Below, piece by piece: positions 7,657 through 15,909 of a stretch of 18,105 bases of DNA. The notes under the pieces are model-generated. The model searched no databases and had not been told where the DNA came from. It saw only the letters and a program-made list of their open reading frames with translations. Within the stretch, counting starts at the first letter, position 1. Every line of letters begins with the position of its first letter. Source of the DNA: Bacillota bacterium. Its GTDB lineage: Bacteria > Bacillota > Clostridia > Acetivibrionales > DSM-2933. Where the stretch lies: positions 1 to 18,105 of the forward strand of contig JAEYYB010000026.1 of the NCBI GenBank assembly GCA_023430975.1, read 5' to 3'. Both the position numbers and the translations under genes were made by a program.

Positions 7657-10272
7657 ATGGGTAGTAATTTTGAACCTACAAAAGTTTTTAAAAAGAATGA
7701 CTCTCCCCGGCTTACCATCGGGGTAATAAAAAGCAGTATGGTTCATCAGAGGGATAAATTAATGATAGACGGCCTGAAACAGGCAGCAAAAGAGAATGAT
7801 GTAAATTTAATAGTTTATAACGGTGGTATGATTGTTTCTCCGGATGATCTTGATTTGCAAGCTATTGCAATTTTTGAATTTGTTGATAAAAATAGATTGG
7901 ATGGACTTATCATATGGACTGGAAATATAAATTGGCATGCCAGTGCTGAAGTTACAGAGAGATTTGTCAAAAAGTACAATTTTCTTCCGGTGGTAAGTCT
8001 TGAAATTAAAATAGACGGTATACCCAGCATACTATGGGATGATTATAATGGTATGCGAGATGCTCTAATTCACCTAATAGATGTACATAAATACAAAAAA
8101 ATAGGATTTGTTATGGGGAAAGCACCTTTAAGTGCATACCACAGATATGAAGCCTATCTTAAAACTATGACTGAATATGGAATACCCATAGATCAAAAAC
8201 TCATTATTGACCACGATTCATTATATAATTATACAAATGCTCTCCAGTATGCAATTCATATGGAGCGAAGTATTTTTATTGAGCAGGCGATAATTGGCAA
8301 CTATGAAGAAAGTATAGGGGTAATTGAAAATTTGATGGGAACAGGGATAGAAGCCCTGGTGTGCTTTAATGACATGAATACAAGAACTGTAAATAGAATA
8401 TTAAAGGACAGAAACATTCCATTAATACCTATAGTTGGTTTTGATGATGACCCCGAGAGCAGAGCTTGTAGCCCTGCTTTGACAACCGTGCGTCCTCCGA
8501 TCTATGAGATGGGTAAGCGTGCAGTAGAAGTAATAGTCGCCAAAATAAAAGGAATACAAACTGAGGAAACAGAAATTCTTCCTTGCAGATTAATAGTTCG
8601 ACAAAGCTGTGGCTGTCCTTGTAGTTCAATAATGAAAGAAGATATGTATAAAGACAGGCTGCAGTTGTACCTGACTCAATCGGACATAGAAAAAGTAAAT
8701 GCTGAGGATTTTGAAAAAATTGTGAAAGAAGTTATTGTTAGCCAGGATATAGATGATGTTTGGGTTGAAAGACTAGTAAAAGTATTTTTTGAATGTCTTC
8801 AGGGAGATGATGGGGCTTTTGTTGATTATCTGGAAAGGCTTATTTTATATTCGCCCAACAAAAAATATATTGAGATTTATCAGGATATAGTTATAGTAAT
8901 GCACTTTCTTATAGATTATTTTAAGGATAACAGTTTGTATTATTGTAAAGCCAAAAAACTTTTACAGCAAGGAACGGTTTGTATTGCAGATGCTAGGCTG
9001 CGTACAGAAATGAGTAAAAGACTTAAGCAGACACAAAGGCATTTTGATATTATTACATTTTCGCAGAGAATTAGCAATACATATGATATCAATGAGATTT
9101 TGGGAAAAATAGAGGGTGGCTTAAGGTATTTGGGAATTTCATCCTGTTATCTGTCGATATATGAAAATGGTAGTGTTTCGGATGATAAAGCCCGACTTTT
9201 ACTGGCGTATAACAAAAACGGACATATTGAAATTCCGCAAGATACTTGCATTTTTCCTTCGAAACAGCTTGTACCAGAAGAAATAATGCTATTTGATAAG
9301 CCCGTGCAGTTTGTTTTATTGTCATTGCATTTTCGAAAAAAGAAAATAGGTTTTATATTGTTTGAGGATAATTTGGATGATTCGTCAGAATATGGGCGAC
9401 TAACAGAAGCTATCAGTAATGCTGTATATAGCACTCTTTTGGTGGATGAATTGAAAAGCAAGGCACAGGAATTAAAAAAAATAAATAGTGAACTTGAATC
9501 TGCATACCATTTACTAAAAGAAAACCAGCAAAAGCTCATATCCTCAGAAAAGATGGCATCACTAGGTAAGCTTACTGCTGGAATTGCACATGAAATGAAC
9601 ACTCCGCTGGCTGCAGTGCGTACATCGCTAAAAGAATTTGATGAGCTTGTACATGAGTATAACGAATCGATAGGAAATCCGGATGTTCAGTCGGAAGATC
9701 ACAGGTCAATATCTGCAGATATGATGAAATGCTTAAAGTTGGCAGTTCAGGCTGCCGAAAAAAGTTCAGGGTTTATAAAGGGTATTAAAGCTCAGACTTC
9801 AAATTTGAAGACATCAAATTCCCAGGTTTTCAATGCAGCTGATGTTATCACAGATACTTTATCAATAATGGACTTTGCATTAAGAAAAGGAAATTGCAAG
9901 CTTATTACAAATTTTGATGACTCCATTAAGCTTTATGGAGATCCTAACAGGTTTGTACAGATGGTTACTAATCTGGTAATGAATTCTATTGATGCATGTA
10001 AACCTGATGGCGGAAAAATATCAATACTAATTGAGGATAATGGAGATGGATTTACCAAGCTAACATTTCAAGATACCGGATGTGGAATACCTGAGGAAAT
10101 TAAAGCACGAATATTTGATCCTATGTTTACAACAAAACCATTTGGAGAAGGAACAGGATTGGGTTTAAGCATAGTTCATGATATTGTAAATGAGTTTAAT
10201 GGAAAAATTAAAATAGAAAGTTATAAAGGTTTAACATCATTTTTTATATTTTTGCCGATAAAGAAGGAATAA
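7657..10272 (+). CDS. Soluble histidine kinase with LacI-type sugar-binding sensor domain (first copy)
   Basis: The 871-residue protein has no signal peptide and no membrane segment, so it should sense inside the cell. Residues about 19-315 form a LacI/PurR-type periplasmic-binding-like domain (VNLIVYNGG, DGLIIWTGN, CFNDMN, VGFDDD) that ends in the CRLIVRQSCGC signature. The LacI DNA-binding helix-turn-helix is absent. A helical region follows, then a GAF-like domain (about 450-590, LGISSCYLSIYE, PSKQLVPEE, IGFILFE). A short coiled coil leads into the HisKA domain with phospho-acceptor H645 in GIAHEMNTPL. The HATPase has an N box NLVMNSIDA, G1 DTGCGIP, F box FDPMFTTKP and G2 GEGTGLGLS, so it looks active. 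Compared with the next gene it carries about 25 extra residues between 180 and 230 in the sensor domain. AAGGTAGG precedes the start. The ligand is probably a xylan-derived sugar, which is inferred from context. Confidence 0.9.
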   Translation: MGSNFEPTKVFKKNDSPRLTIGVIKSSMVHQRDKLMIDGLKQAAKENDVNLIVYNGGMIVSPDDLDLQAIAIFEFVDKNRLDGLIIWTGNINWHASAEVTERFVKKYNFLPVVSLEIKIDGIPSILWDDYNGMRDALIHLIDVHKYKKIGFVMGKAPLSAYHRYEAYLKTMTEYGIPIDQKLIIDHDSLYNYTNALQYAIHMERSIFIEQAIIGNYEESIGVIENLMGTGIEALVCFNDMNTRTVNRILKDRNIPLIPIVGFDDDPESRACSPALTTVRPPIYEMGKRAVEVIVAKIKGIQTEETEILPCRLIVRQSCGCPCSSIMKEDMYKDRLQLYLTQSDIEKVNAEDFEKIVKEVIVSQDIDDVWVERLVKVFFECLQGDDGAFVDYLERLILYSPNKKYIEIYQDIVIVMHFLIDYFKDNSLYYCKAKKLLQQGTVCIADARLRTEMSKRLKQTQRHFDIITFSQRISNTYDINEILGKIEGGLRYLGISSCYLSIYENGSVSDDKARLLLAYNKNGHIEIPQDTCIFPSKQLVPEEIMLFDKPVQFVLLSLHFRKKKIGFILFEDNLDDSSEYGRLTEAISNAVYSTLLVDELKSKAQELKKINSELESAYHLLKENQQKLISSEKMASLGKLTAGIAHEMNTPLAAVRTSLKEFDELVHEYNESIGNPDVQSEDHRSISADMMKCLKLAVQAAEKSSGFIKGIKAQTSNLKTSNSQVFNAADVITDTLSIMDFALRKGNCKLITNFDDSIKLYGDPNRFVQMVTNLVMNSIDACKPDGGKISILIEDNGDGFTKLTFQDTGCGIPEEIKARIFDPMFTTKPFGEGTGLGLSIVHDIVNEFNGKIKIESYKGLTSFFIFLPIKKE

Positions 10273-10334
10273 AAAATTGAATTTTAGAAGAGGATTATTT
10301 ATAAAACTTTACAGTTTTTAAGGTAGGTAACAAT

Positions 10335-12872
10335 ATGAGCCATAGTTCTGAATCTACAAAATTATTTTATAAGAATAGCTTACGACCGACTGTAGGTATT
10401 ATAAGAAACAATAGGGTTAATTATAGGGAGATGCTTCAGAACGAAGGCCTCAAACTTGCAGCGAAAGAAAATGATGTGAACTTGATCATTTATTCTGGAG
10501 GTCAGATTAATTTTCACGAAGAATCGGAATCTACAGCTATTTATGATTTTGTTGACAAAAATAAATTGGATGGCCTCATTATTTGGACAGGAAATATAAA
10601 CTGGCTTTCAAGTCCTGAGGAAACAGAAAGTTTTGTATATAAGTATAATTACATTCCTTTAATAAGCCTTGAGACTAAAATAGACGGTGTAGATAGTATA
10701 ATATGGGATGATTTTAATGCAATGAAGGATGCATTAATTCATTTAATAGAGGTACATAAATACAGACGGATAGCTTTCATACGCGGAGTAAGATCACATT
10801 TTGGTGTGGAACAAAGATATAAAGCGTATATCCATATTCTTAACGAGTATGGGATACCTATTGATGAAGACATCATTTTTGATGACTTATTATATCATAA
10901 TGATGAGGGAGTAAGAAAGCTTGAGAGCTTATGGATGTCGGGTATTGATGCCATTGTGGCTTATAATGATATGAACGCAAGATTTGTATCTACTCTGATG
11001 GAGAAGAAGAATCTTCCGTTTATACCTATTGTGGGCTTTGATGATGAGGTTGATGGTGAAACCGATAAGCCTAATTTAACAACAGTACATCCACCTTTCT
11101 ATGAGTTAGGGTGTCGTGCTATAGAAGTTATTCTTGCAAAAATAAAAGGGATAGAAGTTCCTGAATTGGAAGTGCTTCCATGTAGGCTGATTGTTCGCAA
11201 ATCCTGTGGTTGTACTTCCGGTTCATTCATGAAAGAAGATATATTTAGAGAAAAGATTGATATACAAGAAATTCCCGAAATTATAAAAAATAAAACTGAA
11301 GTTGAGATGGTGAAATATGTAAAAAGTGTGGTTGATATACCTGAGCATATAGATATATCATGGGTTCCCAACTTACTATCTGTATTTTTTGATGGAATAA
11401 AGATGGGTGACGACAGGACTTTTATCAATCTTCTTGAAAGGCTCCTTCTTGAATCGTTCAAACAAAATAATAGTTTGGATGTATTTCAGGATATTATTTT
11501 GTTATTACATTATTTTACAGATTTGTTTTTAGAGGGTAGCAGAGTTAGTTATACAAAGGCACAAAATGTTTTGAGTAGAGCAACAAATCTTATTGCAGAA
11601 ATGCAGATAAGTTACGAAATAAACAAAAGATTGCAAGGAGAGCAGAGGTATTATTATTTAATTTCTTTTAAACATATAATAAGTAATGCCGTTGATATGA
11701 ATGATCTTGTAAAAAGGATCATGAGCGGCTTTAAGATGATAGGTATTTCATCATGCTATATTTCATTGTATGAAAATATAAGTGTTTCAACTGAGAAAGC
11801 ACGACTTATACTGGCATATAATGAACAAGCTTGTATTGATATAAACCAAGTTAATTCAATATTTCCTTCAGTACAGCTTGTTCCTGACGGAATACTTTCA
11901 TATGATGAACGTTTTGAGTTAATTCTAAAGCCGTTATATTTTCATAAGAGACAAATAGGATTTGCTTTATTTGGAGATACTCTTAAGGATTCATCGGAAT
12001 ATGAACAATTGAGTGAAATAATAAGTACTGCAATAAATGGTGTTATGTTGATAGAGGATATGGCTAATAAAGCACTAGAACTCAAGGAAACTAACAATGA
12101 GCTGGAGGAGGCATATAGTTCACTGAAAGAGAATCAGCAAAAGTTGCTTGTCTCAGAAAAAATGGCTTCTCTTGGCCGTCTCACAGCTGGAATTGCTCAT
12201 GAAATGAACACACCTTTAGCTGCGGTACGAACATCTTTAAAAGAGCTTGAGGAACTTGTTAATGAGTATGATAAATCAATAGAAAATCTGAATGTTTTAC
12301 CTGATGATCACAAATCAATTGCTCAGGATATGATGAGATTTTCGAACTTTGCAACGCAGGCTGCTGAAAAAAGTGCTGGTTTTATTAGGGGAATCAAAGC
12401 GCAGACAATAAATATAAATCTTTCAAATTGGCAAGTATTCAATGTTTCAGATGTTTTATCGGATGCTTTATCAGTACTGGATTTTGTGGTTAAAAAAGAA
12501 AACTGTAGTCTTATTACAAATTATGACAATTCAATTAGACTTTACGGAGATCCCAAAAGATTTGTACAGGTGATTACCAATCTTGTAATAAATTCTATTG
12601 ATGCTTGTAAGCCTAACGGCGGTGATATTTCAGTAACACTTAAAAATAATGGAGATGGTTTTGCAAAGCTTACAGTTCAAGATACTGGATGTGGAATTCC
12701 TAAGGAAAATCTATCAAGGATATTTGATTCCATGTTTACTACAAAACCTTTTGGAGAAGGGACAGGATTGGGTCTGAGCATAGTTAAAGAACTCGTAAAT
12801 GAATTCAAGGGAAGTATTGATGTGGAAAGCAAAAGAGGGTTGACAACGTTTGTCATATCCTTGCCAATATAA
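10335..12872 (+). CDS. Soluble histidine kinase with LacI-type sugar-binding sensor domain (second copy)
   Basis: This is an 845-residue paralogue of the preceding kinase, alike from end to end with well over half the residues identical by eye. The order is the same: LacI/PurR-type sensor without helix-turn-helix (to SCGC at 290-293), helical spacer, GAF-like domain (LGISSCYISLYE homologue), coiled coil, HisKA with H622 in GIAHEMNTPL, and HATPase with DTGCGIP and GEGTGLGLS. No membrane segment is present. The sensor domain lacks the ~25-residue insertion of copy one and differs around YHNDEGVRKL, which may change the ligand. The F box reads FDSMFTTKP instead of FDPMFTTKP. AAGGTAGG precedes the ATG, as in the first copy, so the duplication included the translation start. 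The gene begins 62 bases after copy one and ends 14 bases before the regulator, so one transcript is likely. Confidence 0.9.
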   Translation: MSHSSESTKLFYKNSLRPTVGIIRNNRVNYREMLQNEGLKLAAKENDVNLIIYSGGQINFHEESESTAIYDFVDKNKLDGLIIWTGNINWLSSPEETESFVYKYNYIPLISLETKIDGVDSIIWDDFNAMKDALIHLIEVHKYRRIAFIRGVRSHFGVEQRYKAYIHILNEYGIPIDEDIIFDDLLYHNDEGVRKLESLWMSGIDAIVAYNDMNARFVSTLMEKKNLPFIPIVGFDDEVDGETDKPNLTTVHPPFYELGCRAIEVILAKIKGIEVPELEVLPCRLIVRKSCGCTSGSFMKEDIFREKIDIQEIPEIIKNKTEVEMVKYVKSVVDIPEHIDISWVPNLLSVFFDGIKMGDDRTFINLLERLLLESFKQNNSLDVFQDIILLLHYFTDLFLEGSRVSYTKAQNVLSRATNLIAEMQISYEINKRLQGEQRYYYLISFKHIISNAVDMNDLVKRIMSGFKMIGISSCYISLYENISVSTEKARLILAYNEQACIDINQVNSIFPSVQLVPDGILSYDERFELILKPLYFHKRQIGFALFGDTLKDSSEYEQLSEIISTAINGVMLIEDMANKALELKETNNELEEAYSSLKENQQKLLVSEKMASLGRLTAGIAHEMNTPLAAVRTSLKELEELVNEYDKSIENLNVLPDDHKSIAQDMMRFSNFATQAAEKSAGFIRGIKAQTININLSNWQVFNVSDVLSDALSVLDFVVKKENCSLITNYDNSIRLYGDPKRFVQVITNLVINSIDACKPNGGDISVTLKNNGDGFAKLTVQDTGCGIPKENLSRIFDSMFTTKPFGEGTGLGLSIVKELVNEFKGSIDVESKRGLTTFVISLPI

Positions 12873-12886
12873 CGGAGGAATAAAAT

Positions 12887-14359
12887 ATGGCTAGAATAAA
12901 CACAAAAAAAGCTCAAAATGGAAAGAAAATTCTACTTGTTGATGATCAGGAAGACTATAGAATAGCAACTCAAACGTTATTGGAAAGGGAAGGTTATGAA
13001 GCCACATCTGTCAGTAATGGTACTGAAGCTATAAAGATGGTGAAACAGCAACATTTTGACTTGGTTCTTCTGGACTACTTTATGCCGGGAGGTATGACAG
13101 GCGAGGAAGTTGTAAAAGAAGTACGTAAATTTAATAAATATATACAGGTTATACTTCAGACAGGCTATTCCGGTGAGCATCCTCCAAGAGACATGATGAG
13201 GGATCTTGATATACAAGGGTATCATGATAAATCTGATGGCCCGGAAAAACTCCTGCTGTGGGTAGAGGTTGGCTTGAAATCGGCATATACAGTACAAATG
13301 TTATATAAGAGCCGACAAGGTCTGAAATATATTCTTGAAATAACTCCTGAATTACATAAGATACAGATGATAGAAAATTTACTTCAGGGAATACTTTTGC
13401 AGATAACTGGATTGCTGGGAATAGTAAACTCTTTTTTGGCCGTTCTGCCTGAGGAAGTTGGCACAATTGATAATTCTTTTACATCAGATATCTTTATAGC
13501 TATGCTGGAAGAGGGGAGTAATTTGGAAATTCGTGCCGCTACAGGTAAGTTTTCGGACAATGGTCTGATTGATAGCTGTCTTGAACGGTCAAAAGTAAGG
13601 AAGATCCAGGAGGCATTAATTAATAATGAAGTTTATTTATCTGATGAATGTTCAGTTATACCCTTGATTGTAGGTGAAACTGTGTTAGGAATTGTTTATC
13701 TGGAACAGAATAATATTAGGACTGAGGATGTTGAGCTTGTTAATATCTTTGCTAATCAGGCTGCTGCAGCTATACAAAATGCATATTTGTACTCATCGGC
13801 TACAATTGATAAATTAACAGGTGTTTATGTCAGAGCTTTCTTTATCCAACAAATGATGCGAGAAATTCGCACATCTTTTCGTCAGAAAAGCCCTTTAAGT
13901 TTAATTTTGCTGGATATAGATTATTTGAAGCAAATCAATGATACAGCGGGGCATCTTGGCGGTGACCAGGCTCTTTCCATAATGGGCTCAATAATAAAGA
14001 AATCCACTCGTGTAAATGATATTGTTGGACGTTTCGGAGGAGATGAGTTTATTATTCTTCTACCGAATACTCCTTTGGAAAGTGTTCACAGCATTACAGA
14101 GAGAATTTATGAACATTTACAGGGAAGCCATATTGAAGGACATTTCGGTAGCATTCCCATCCAATGCAGCATGGGTGCCTGTGAACTAAGATTACAGGAT
14201 TTTGAAATTGATAGCATTCCACAACCCTTTCCACAGTCATATTTAGAGGAAAGAATAAAGCAATTTATTGATAGAGCTGATAAAATGCTTTATCAAGCAA
14301 AAAAGAGTGGACGTTCATGTGCTGTTATAGAAGAGTCTTACATTTTGCAGAGCGAATAA
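12887..14359 (+). CDS. Response regulator with GAF and GGDEF domains (diguanylate cyclase)
   Basis: This is the probable partner of the two kinases; its output is cyclic di-GMP synthesis. The 490-residue protein starts with a receiver domain: acidic pair D19/D20, phospho-acceptor D63 in LVLLDYFMPG, T92 in LQTGYSG and the conserved Lys at 115 in HDKSDG. A GAF domain covers about 155-300. The GGDEF domain (about 305-480) has DIDYLKQIND, GHLGGDQAL, the active-site GGDEF at 384-388 and ADKMLYQAKKSGR. An inhibitory-site RVND (375-378) lies five residues before GGDEF, so product inhibition is expected. No DNA-binding or membrane domain is present. GGAGG lies shortly before the ATG, and the spacing of 14 bases to the second kinase shows co-transcription. 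Pairing with the kinases is inferred from gene order. Confidence 0.93.
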   Translation: MARINTKKAQNGKKILLVDDQEDYRIATQTLLEREGYEATSVSNGTEAIKMVKQQHFDLVLLDYFMPGGMTGEEVVKEVRKFNKYIQVILQTGYSGEHPPRDMMRDLDIQGYHDKSDGPEKLLLWVEVGLKSAYTVQMLYKSRQGLKYILEITPELHKIQMIENLLQGILLQITGLLGIVNSFLAVLPEEVGTIDNSFTSDIFIAMLEEGSNLEIRAATGKFSDNGLIDSCLERSKVRKIQEALINNEVYLSDECSVIPLIVGETVLGIVYLEQNNIRTEDVELVNIFANQAAAAIQNAYLYSSATIDKLTGVYVRAFFIQQMMREIRTSFRQKSPLSLILLDIDYLKQINDTAGHLGGDQALSIMGSIIKKSTRVNDIVGRFGGDEFIILLPNTPLESVHSITERIYEHLQGSHIEGHFGSIPIQCSMGACELRLQDFEIDSIPQPFPQSYLEERIKQFIDRADKMLYQAKKSGRSCAVIEESYILQSE

Positions 14360-14386
14360 TGGACGATTTTTCATCGCCCATTATTC
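14354..14386. terminator. Shared hairpin over two convergent stop codons
   Basis: GAATAATGG (14354-14362) pairs with CCATTATTC (14378-14386). An inner CGAT/ATCG pair (14364-14367 with 14373-14376) is separated from the outer stem by one mismatch. The hairpin includes the stop codon of the regulator (+) and of the binding-protein gene (-). No T run follows on either strand, so termination may be partial or may rely on the collision of convergent transcripts. Confidence 0.55.
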
Positions 14387-15694
14387 ATGTAATGCATTTA
14401 TTTCTCCGTCTAACTGCTTATTGATATTCTGAAATATTTTTTTAATAGCTTCATCAGAGTTAGTACCCCGTTCAACCGCATCCCATATGCCCTGACCATA
14501 TATACTATTCGCCTTTTCATCCAGTGGAGTCAATTTATAAGGGACCATACTGTTCCCAAGATCATTAAAAATATTAAGGATATTTTGATTGCCTAAATAT
14601 GTGTCTATATAGTTGTCTTTTTTTAGCTTTTGACGAGCTGGAAGATACTCGGGAATTGAGTATTTGTCATTTATATTATCGGCTTTATGTGTAACAAGAT
14701 ACTCAATAAACTTCCAAGCTTGTTCTTTATGTTTACTTCGAGCATTTATGGAAAGTCTGTTATCAAATTGCCATGAAGCCATTCCTAAAGAAGGCTTGGT
14801 CAAATGCCATAACCCCTTTTGCTCTGGTACTAATTTTTCCAGCTCATTTACTGCATAGGTGTTTGCATCTAACAACATGACAAGTTGATTGTCCTTTATC
14901 GCTTCCTGACCTTCTTCGGTCCACAGATTTCCATTAAGAATCATATCATTCTTAAAGGCTGTTTTGGTGATATCCAATGCTTTATTCATAAGCTCGCCAT
15001 GTTTTATTGGATTTAAGTCTTTGTCAAAGGTTCCCATGGAAAACCTAACAACATTAGATAAGTCATATGGCCATTGGAAAATATATTTATTCTTTTGTTT
15101 TAATTTTGTAGCAATAGTTAATATGTTATCAGGATTTTCAAGGAATTTTGCCATTTCTTCAGGTTCGTACGGGAAAACATTTTCCTTCATTACATCTGCC
15201 CTATACAGTGTAACTTGTGGTGCTGTAGCATAAGTAAGTGATAACAGTTGTTTATTATCTATTGATAATCCGCCATCCCATCTTGGAAAGTCCTTTTGAT
15301 ACTTTTCTGCGTTAAATGGTTCCTCAAGTAAATTTTGAAGAACTCCATCTACTGTATATAGTCCGAACATATCACTGTAAAACATCAATACATCAGGTCC
15401 GTCTCCATTTGTTAATGCCTTCATATATTCTTCCTTGCATTGAAAATAATCAATCAATTTTGTATTAATCTTTATACCTGGATTATCAGACTCAAATTTA
15501 GATATAGTTCCATCTAGTGCAGACCATGTCCAAAACTCAATCTCTACATCCTTTTGAGCGGTATTTGTATTAGCCTTCTGATAATTATTGTTATCGATAC
15601 CATCAATACCATCAATGCTTTCTTTGCACCCAACTGCAGAAAGCATAATCAAAACAAACCCAACAAGTAGCATGAGCTTAATTTTTATTACCAT
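14381..15694 (-). CDS. Orphan sugar-binding lipoprotein (ABC solute-binding family 1, UgpB-like)
   Basis: This is an extracellular sugar-binding protein of about 437 residues, the usual length for this family. The start is set at 15694, not the upstream in-frame ATG at 15742. A GAGAGG lies about nine bases before 15694, and from there the protein begins directly with a lipoprotein signal (VIKIKLMLLV core, lipobox LSAVGC, Cys at residue 23). The mature part opens with the typical VEIEFWTWSALDG strand, followed by FESDNPGIKIN and GDGPDVLMFY. A short DGIDGIDGI-like run follows the Cys. No permease or ATPase gene lies beside it: its neighbours are the convergent regulator gene and, upstream, a xylanase gene behind a terminator. 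It may feed the importer encoded at 4483-6385, another permease elsewhere, or act in sensing. Substrate is unknown. Confidence 0.88.
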   Translation of the reverse strand: MVIKIKLMLLVGFVLIMLSAVGCKESIDGIDGIDNNNYQKANTNTAQKDVEIEFWTWSALDGTISKFESDNPGIKINTKLIDYFQCKEEYMKALTNGDGPDVLMFYSDMFGLYTVDGVLQNLLEEPFNAEKYQKDFPRWDGGLSIDNKQLLSLTYATAPQVTLYRADVMKENVFPYEPEEMAKFLENPDNILTIATKLKQKNKYIFQWPYDLSNVVRFSMGTFDKDLNPIKHGELMNKALDITKTAFKNDMILNGNLWTEEGQEAIKDNQLVMLLDANTYAVNELEKLVPEQKGLWHLTKPSLGMASWQFDNRLSINARSKHKEQAWKFIEYLVTHKADNINDKYSIPEYLPARQKLKKDNYIDTYLGNQNILNIFNDLGNSMVPYKLTPLDEKANSIYGQGIWDAVERGTNSDEAIKKIFQNINKQLDGEINALHE

Positions 15695-15736
15695 AATGTT
15701 TTGCCTCTCTTTTTGCTTTAAATTTTTTCCATAGAG

Positions 15737-15757
15737 TTGCACATATTAAAAGTGCAA
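15737..15757. promoter_or_regulatory. Dyad in leader of the orphan binding-protein gene
   Basis: TTGCAC and GTGCAA form a perfect 6-bp inverted repeat with a 9-base spacer. It lies between the candidate promoter and the gene start on the minus strand. It could be an operator below the promoter or a small mRNA hairpin. Confidence 0.35.
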
Positions 15758-15787
15758 TAGACTTATCTTAGTGGTAGGTAATTATGG

Positions 15788-15796
15788 ATTATATCA
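15788..15796 (-). promoter_or_regulatory. Extended -10 promoter of the orphan binding-protein gene
   Basis: On the minus strand the sequence reads TGATATAAT, a perfect extended -10 box (TGnTATAAT). The -35 region is poor, which is common for extended -10 promoters. Transcription would start near 15781, giving a leader of nearly 90 bases. The word GCCGAT lies eight bases upstream of the -10 box (15802-15807). Confidence 0.55.
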
Positions 15797-15846
15797 TTAA
15801 TATCGGCTGCTTTGAGATTATTAATTAATATATCTGAATAAAAGAA

Positions 15847-15878
15847 AGTCCAGCAAGCATTGTAAGTCTTGCTGGACT
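15847..15878 (-). terminator. Terminator of the GH11-CBM6-dockerin-GH10 xylanase gene
   Basis: A perfect 11-bp stem, AGTCCAGCAAG (15847-15857) with CTTGCTGGACT (15868-15878), encloses a 10-base loop. On the minus strand it is followed by TTTCTTTTATT. On the plus strand a six-T run (ATTTTTTA) follows, so it could also act in that direction. It lies about 30 bases after the xylanase stop. Confidence 0.88.
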
Positions 15879-15909
15879 ATTTTTTATAAAATAATTGAGA
15901 TATTTGAAT

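Noticed and set aside
9147..9602. A 151-codon minus-strand open frame inside the first kinase
   Set aside because: It lies wholly within the GAF/HisKA coding region and its composition mirrors the sense frame.
15695..15742. Upstream ATG at 15742 as start of the orphan binding protein
   Set aside because: It adds 16 mainly polar residues ahead of the lipoprotein signal and lacks a ribosome binding site; the ATG at 15694 has one and begins the signal directly.
15774..15822. Plus-strand GGTAGGTA plus ATG resembling the kinase translation starts
   Set aside because: The frame has only 13 codons, shows no similarity to the kinase N-terminus and overlaps the minus-strand promoter; taken as chance.
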